This document shows, one piece after another, positions 5,606-5,864 of a stretch of DNA of 5,864 bases (position 1 is its first letter; every line of letters begins with the position of its first letter). Below the pieces are notes generated by a model. That model was not told the origin of the DNA. It did no database searches and saw nothing but the letters and a program-made list of their open reading frames with translations. The DNA is from an uncultured Lachnospiraceae bacterium (GTDB taxonomy: Bacteria > Bacillota > Clostridia > Lachnospirales > Lachnospiraceae): NCBI GenBank assembly GCA_958444395.1, contig CAUCOL010000127.1, forward strand, positions 1 to 5,864, in the 5' to 3' direction. Made by a program: the position numbers and the translations under genes.

Positions 5606-5864
5606 CGCCGGGCTGTTTACGATGTTTGAATTACGTGCTTCGAGCGAAACTCACCCCCGGCAGGCAGTAGTCAGCCAGAACTTTGACCGGCACTTTGCGT
5701 TCGCCAGTGCTTAGCTTTCTGCTCGTAATGAATTACGTGCAGAAAGCTTATGCACTGCTGCGTAAACGCAAGTAGCGGAAGCGTGCCGGTAAAGTCTGGC
5801 TGCTACTGCCTGCAAGGGGGTTCAGACACACTCTTCGCACGTATTCATCGTAAACAGCCCGGCG
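5606..5864. repeat. Long imperfect inverted repeat able to form one giant hairpin (MITE-like or structured RNA), cut by the window edge
   Basis: The two halves are imperfect inverse complements throughout. From outside in, these segments pair: 5606-5624 with 5846-5864 (19 bp, perfect, reaching the last base of the window), 5632-5638 with 5837-5843 (7 bp), CCCCC 5654-5658 with GGGGG 5816-5820, 5660-5670 with 5803-5813 (11 bp), 5672-5679 with 5795-5802 (8 bp), 5681-5684 with 5791-5794, 5686-5693 with 5783-5790 (8 bp), 5695-5701 with 5765-5771 (7 bp), 5705-5710 with 5752-5757 (6 bp), and an apical hairpin at 5713-5748. Small bulges and internal loops separate the helices. No open frame of note and no T-run next to the stem are present. 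The outer stem may continue past the window. Length and end-to-end symmetry fit a miniature inverted-repeat transposable element. A transcribed structured RNA is the main alternative, and the transcribed strand cannot be told. Confidence 0.8.
5713..5748. repeat. Apical palindrome at the centre of the large inverted repeat
   Basis: AGCTTTCTGC (5713-5722) pairs with GCAGAAAGCT (5739-5748), then after a single T-T mismatch CGTAAT (5724-5729) pairs with ATTACG (5732-5737) around a 2-nt centre. This is the tightest part of the larger structure. GAATTACGTGC at 5730-5740 repeats in direct orientation the sequence at 5628-5638 in the left arm. Confidence 0.8.

Noticed and set aside
5566..5627. Plus-strand TTG-started short frame after GGGGAGGAATAAAAAA
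   Set aside because: The purine-rich stretch resembles a Shine-Dalgarno site, but the 18-codon frame runs into the inverted repeat, has no protein character, and would be opposite to all other genes.
5606..5864. Reading the large inverted repeat as an intrinsic terminator or a CRISPR array
   Set aside because: The structure is far too long, has no T-run beside the outer stem, and lacks regularly spaced identical repeats with unique spacers.

Overview
The window looks like the chromosome of a Gram-positive anaerobe of the class Clostridia, most likely Lachnospiraceae. This is inferred from the protein types (an LTA-synthase-like enzyme with a long N-terminal extension, a YhfC-type membrane protease, a CidA/LrgA protein), strong Shine-Dalgarno sites, a consensus sigma-A promoter and moderate GC content. 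No species can be named from sequence alone. Every credible gene lies on the minus strand, so transcription runs from high to low coordinates.

Layout in transcription order. At 5606-5864 there is a long imperfect inverted repeat that can fold into one hairpin about 259 nt long; it runs off the window end and holds no gene. Next comes a gene-poor leader (5291-5605). A YhfC-family intramembrane protease (4421-5290) follows, and 2 bp after its stop a CgeB-like glycosyltransferase (3237-4418) begins, so these two form an operon. A 151-bp gap carries a strong promoter, two sets of short direct repeats and a leader of about 65 nt. It drives a 903-residue LTA-synthase-family phosphoglycerol transferase (374-3085) that ends in an intrinsic terminator (258-292). 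After a further gap containing a perfect palindrome (196-220), the first 44 codons of a CidA/LrgA-family protein (1-134) run off the left edge.

Together the genes suggest a cell-envelope locus: a membrane protease, a cytoplasmic glycosyltransferase and an extracellular phosphoglycerol transferase that probably builds or decorates a teichoic-acid-like polymer, followed by a separately expressed holin-like or small-metabolite transport gene. The functional link between the protease, glycosyltransferase and LTA-synthase-like enzyme is inferred from adjacency only. The least explained part of the window is the giant hairpin at 5606-5864. The most unusual protein feature is the N-terminal extension of the LTA-synthase-like enzyme, an exported probable beta domain followed by a charged cytoplasmic segment.
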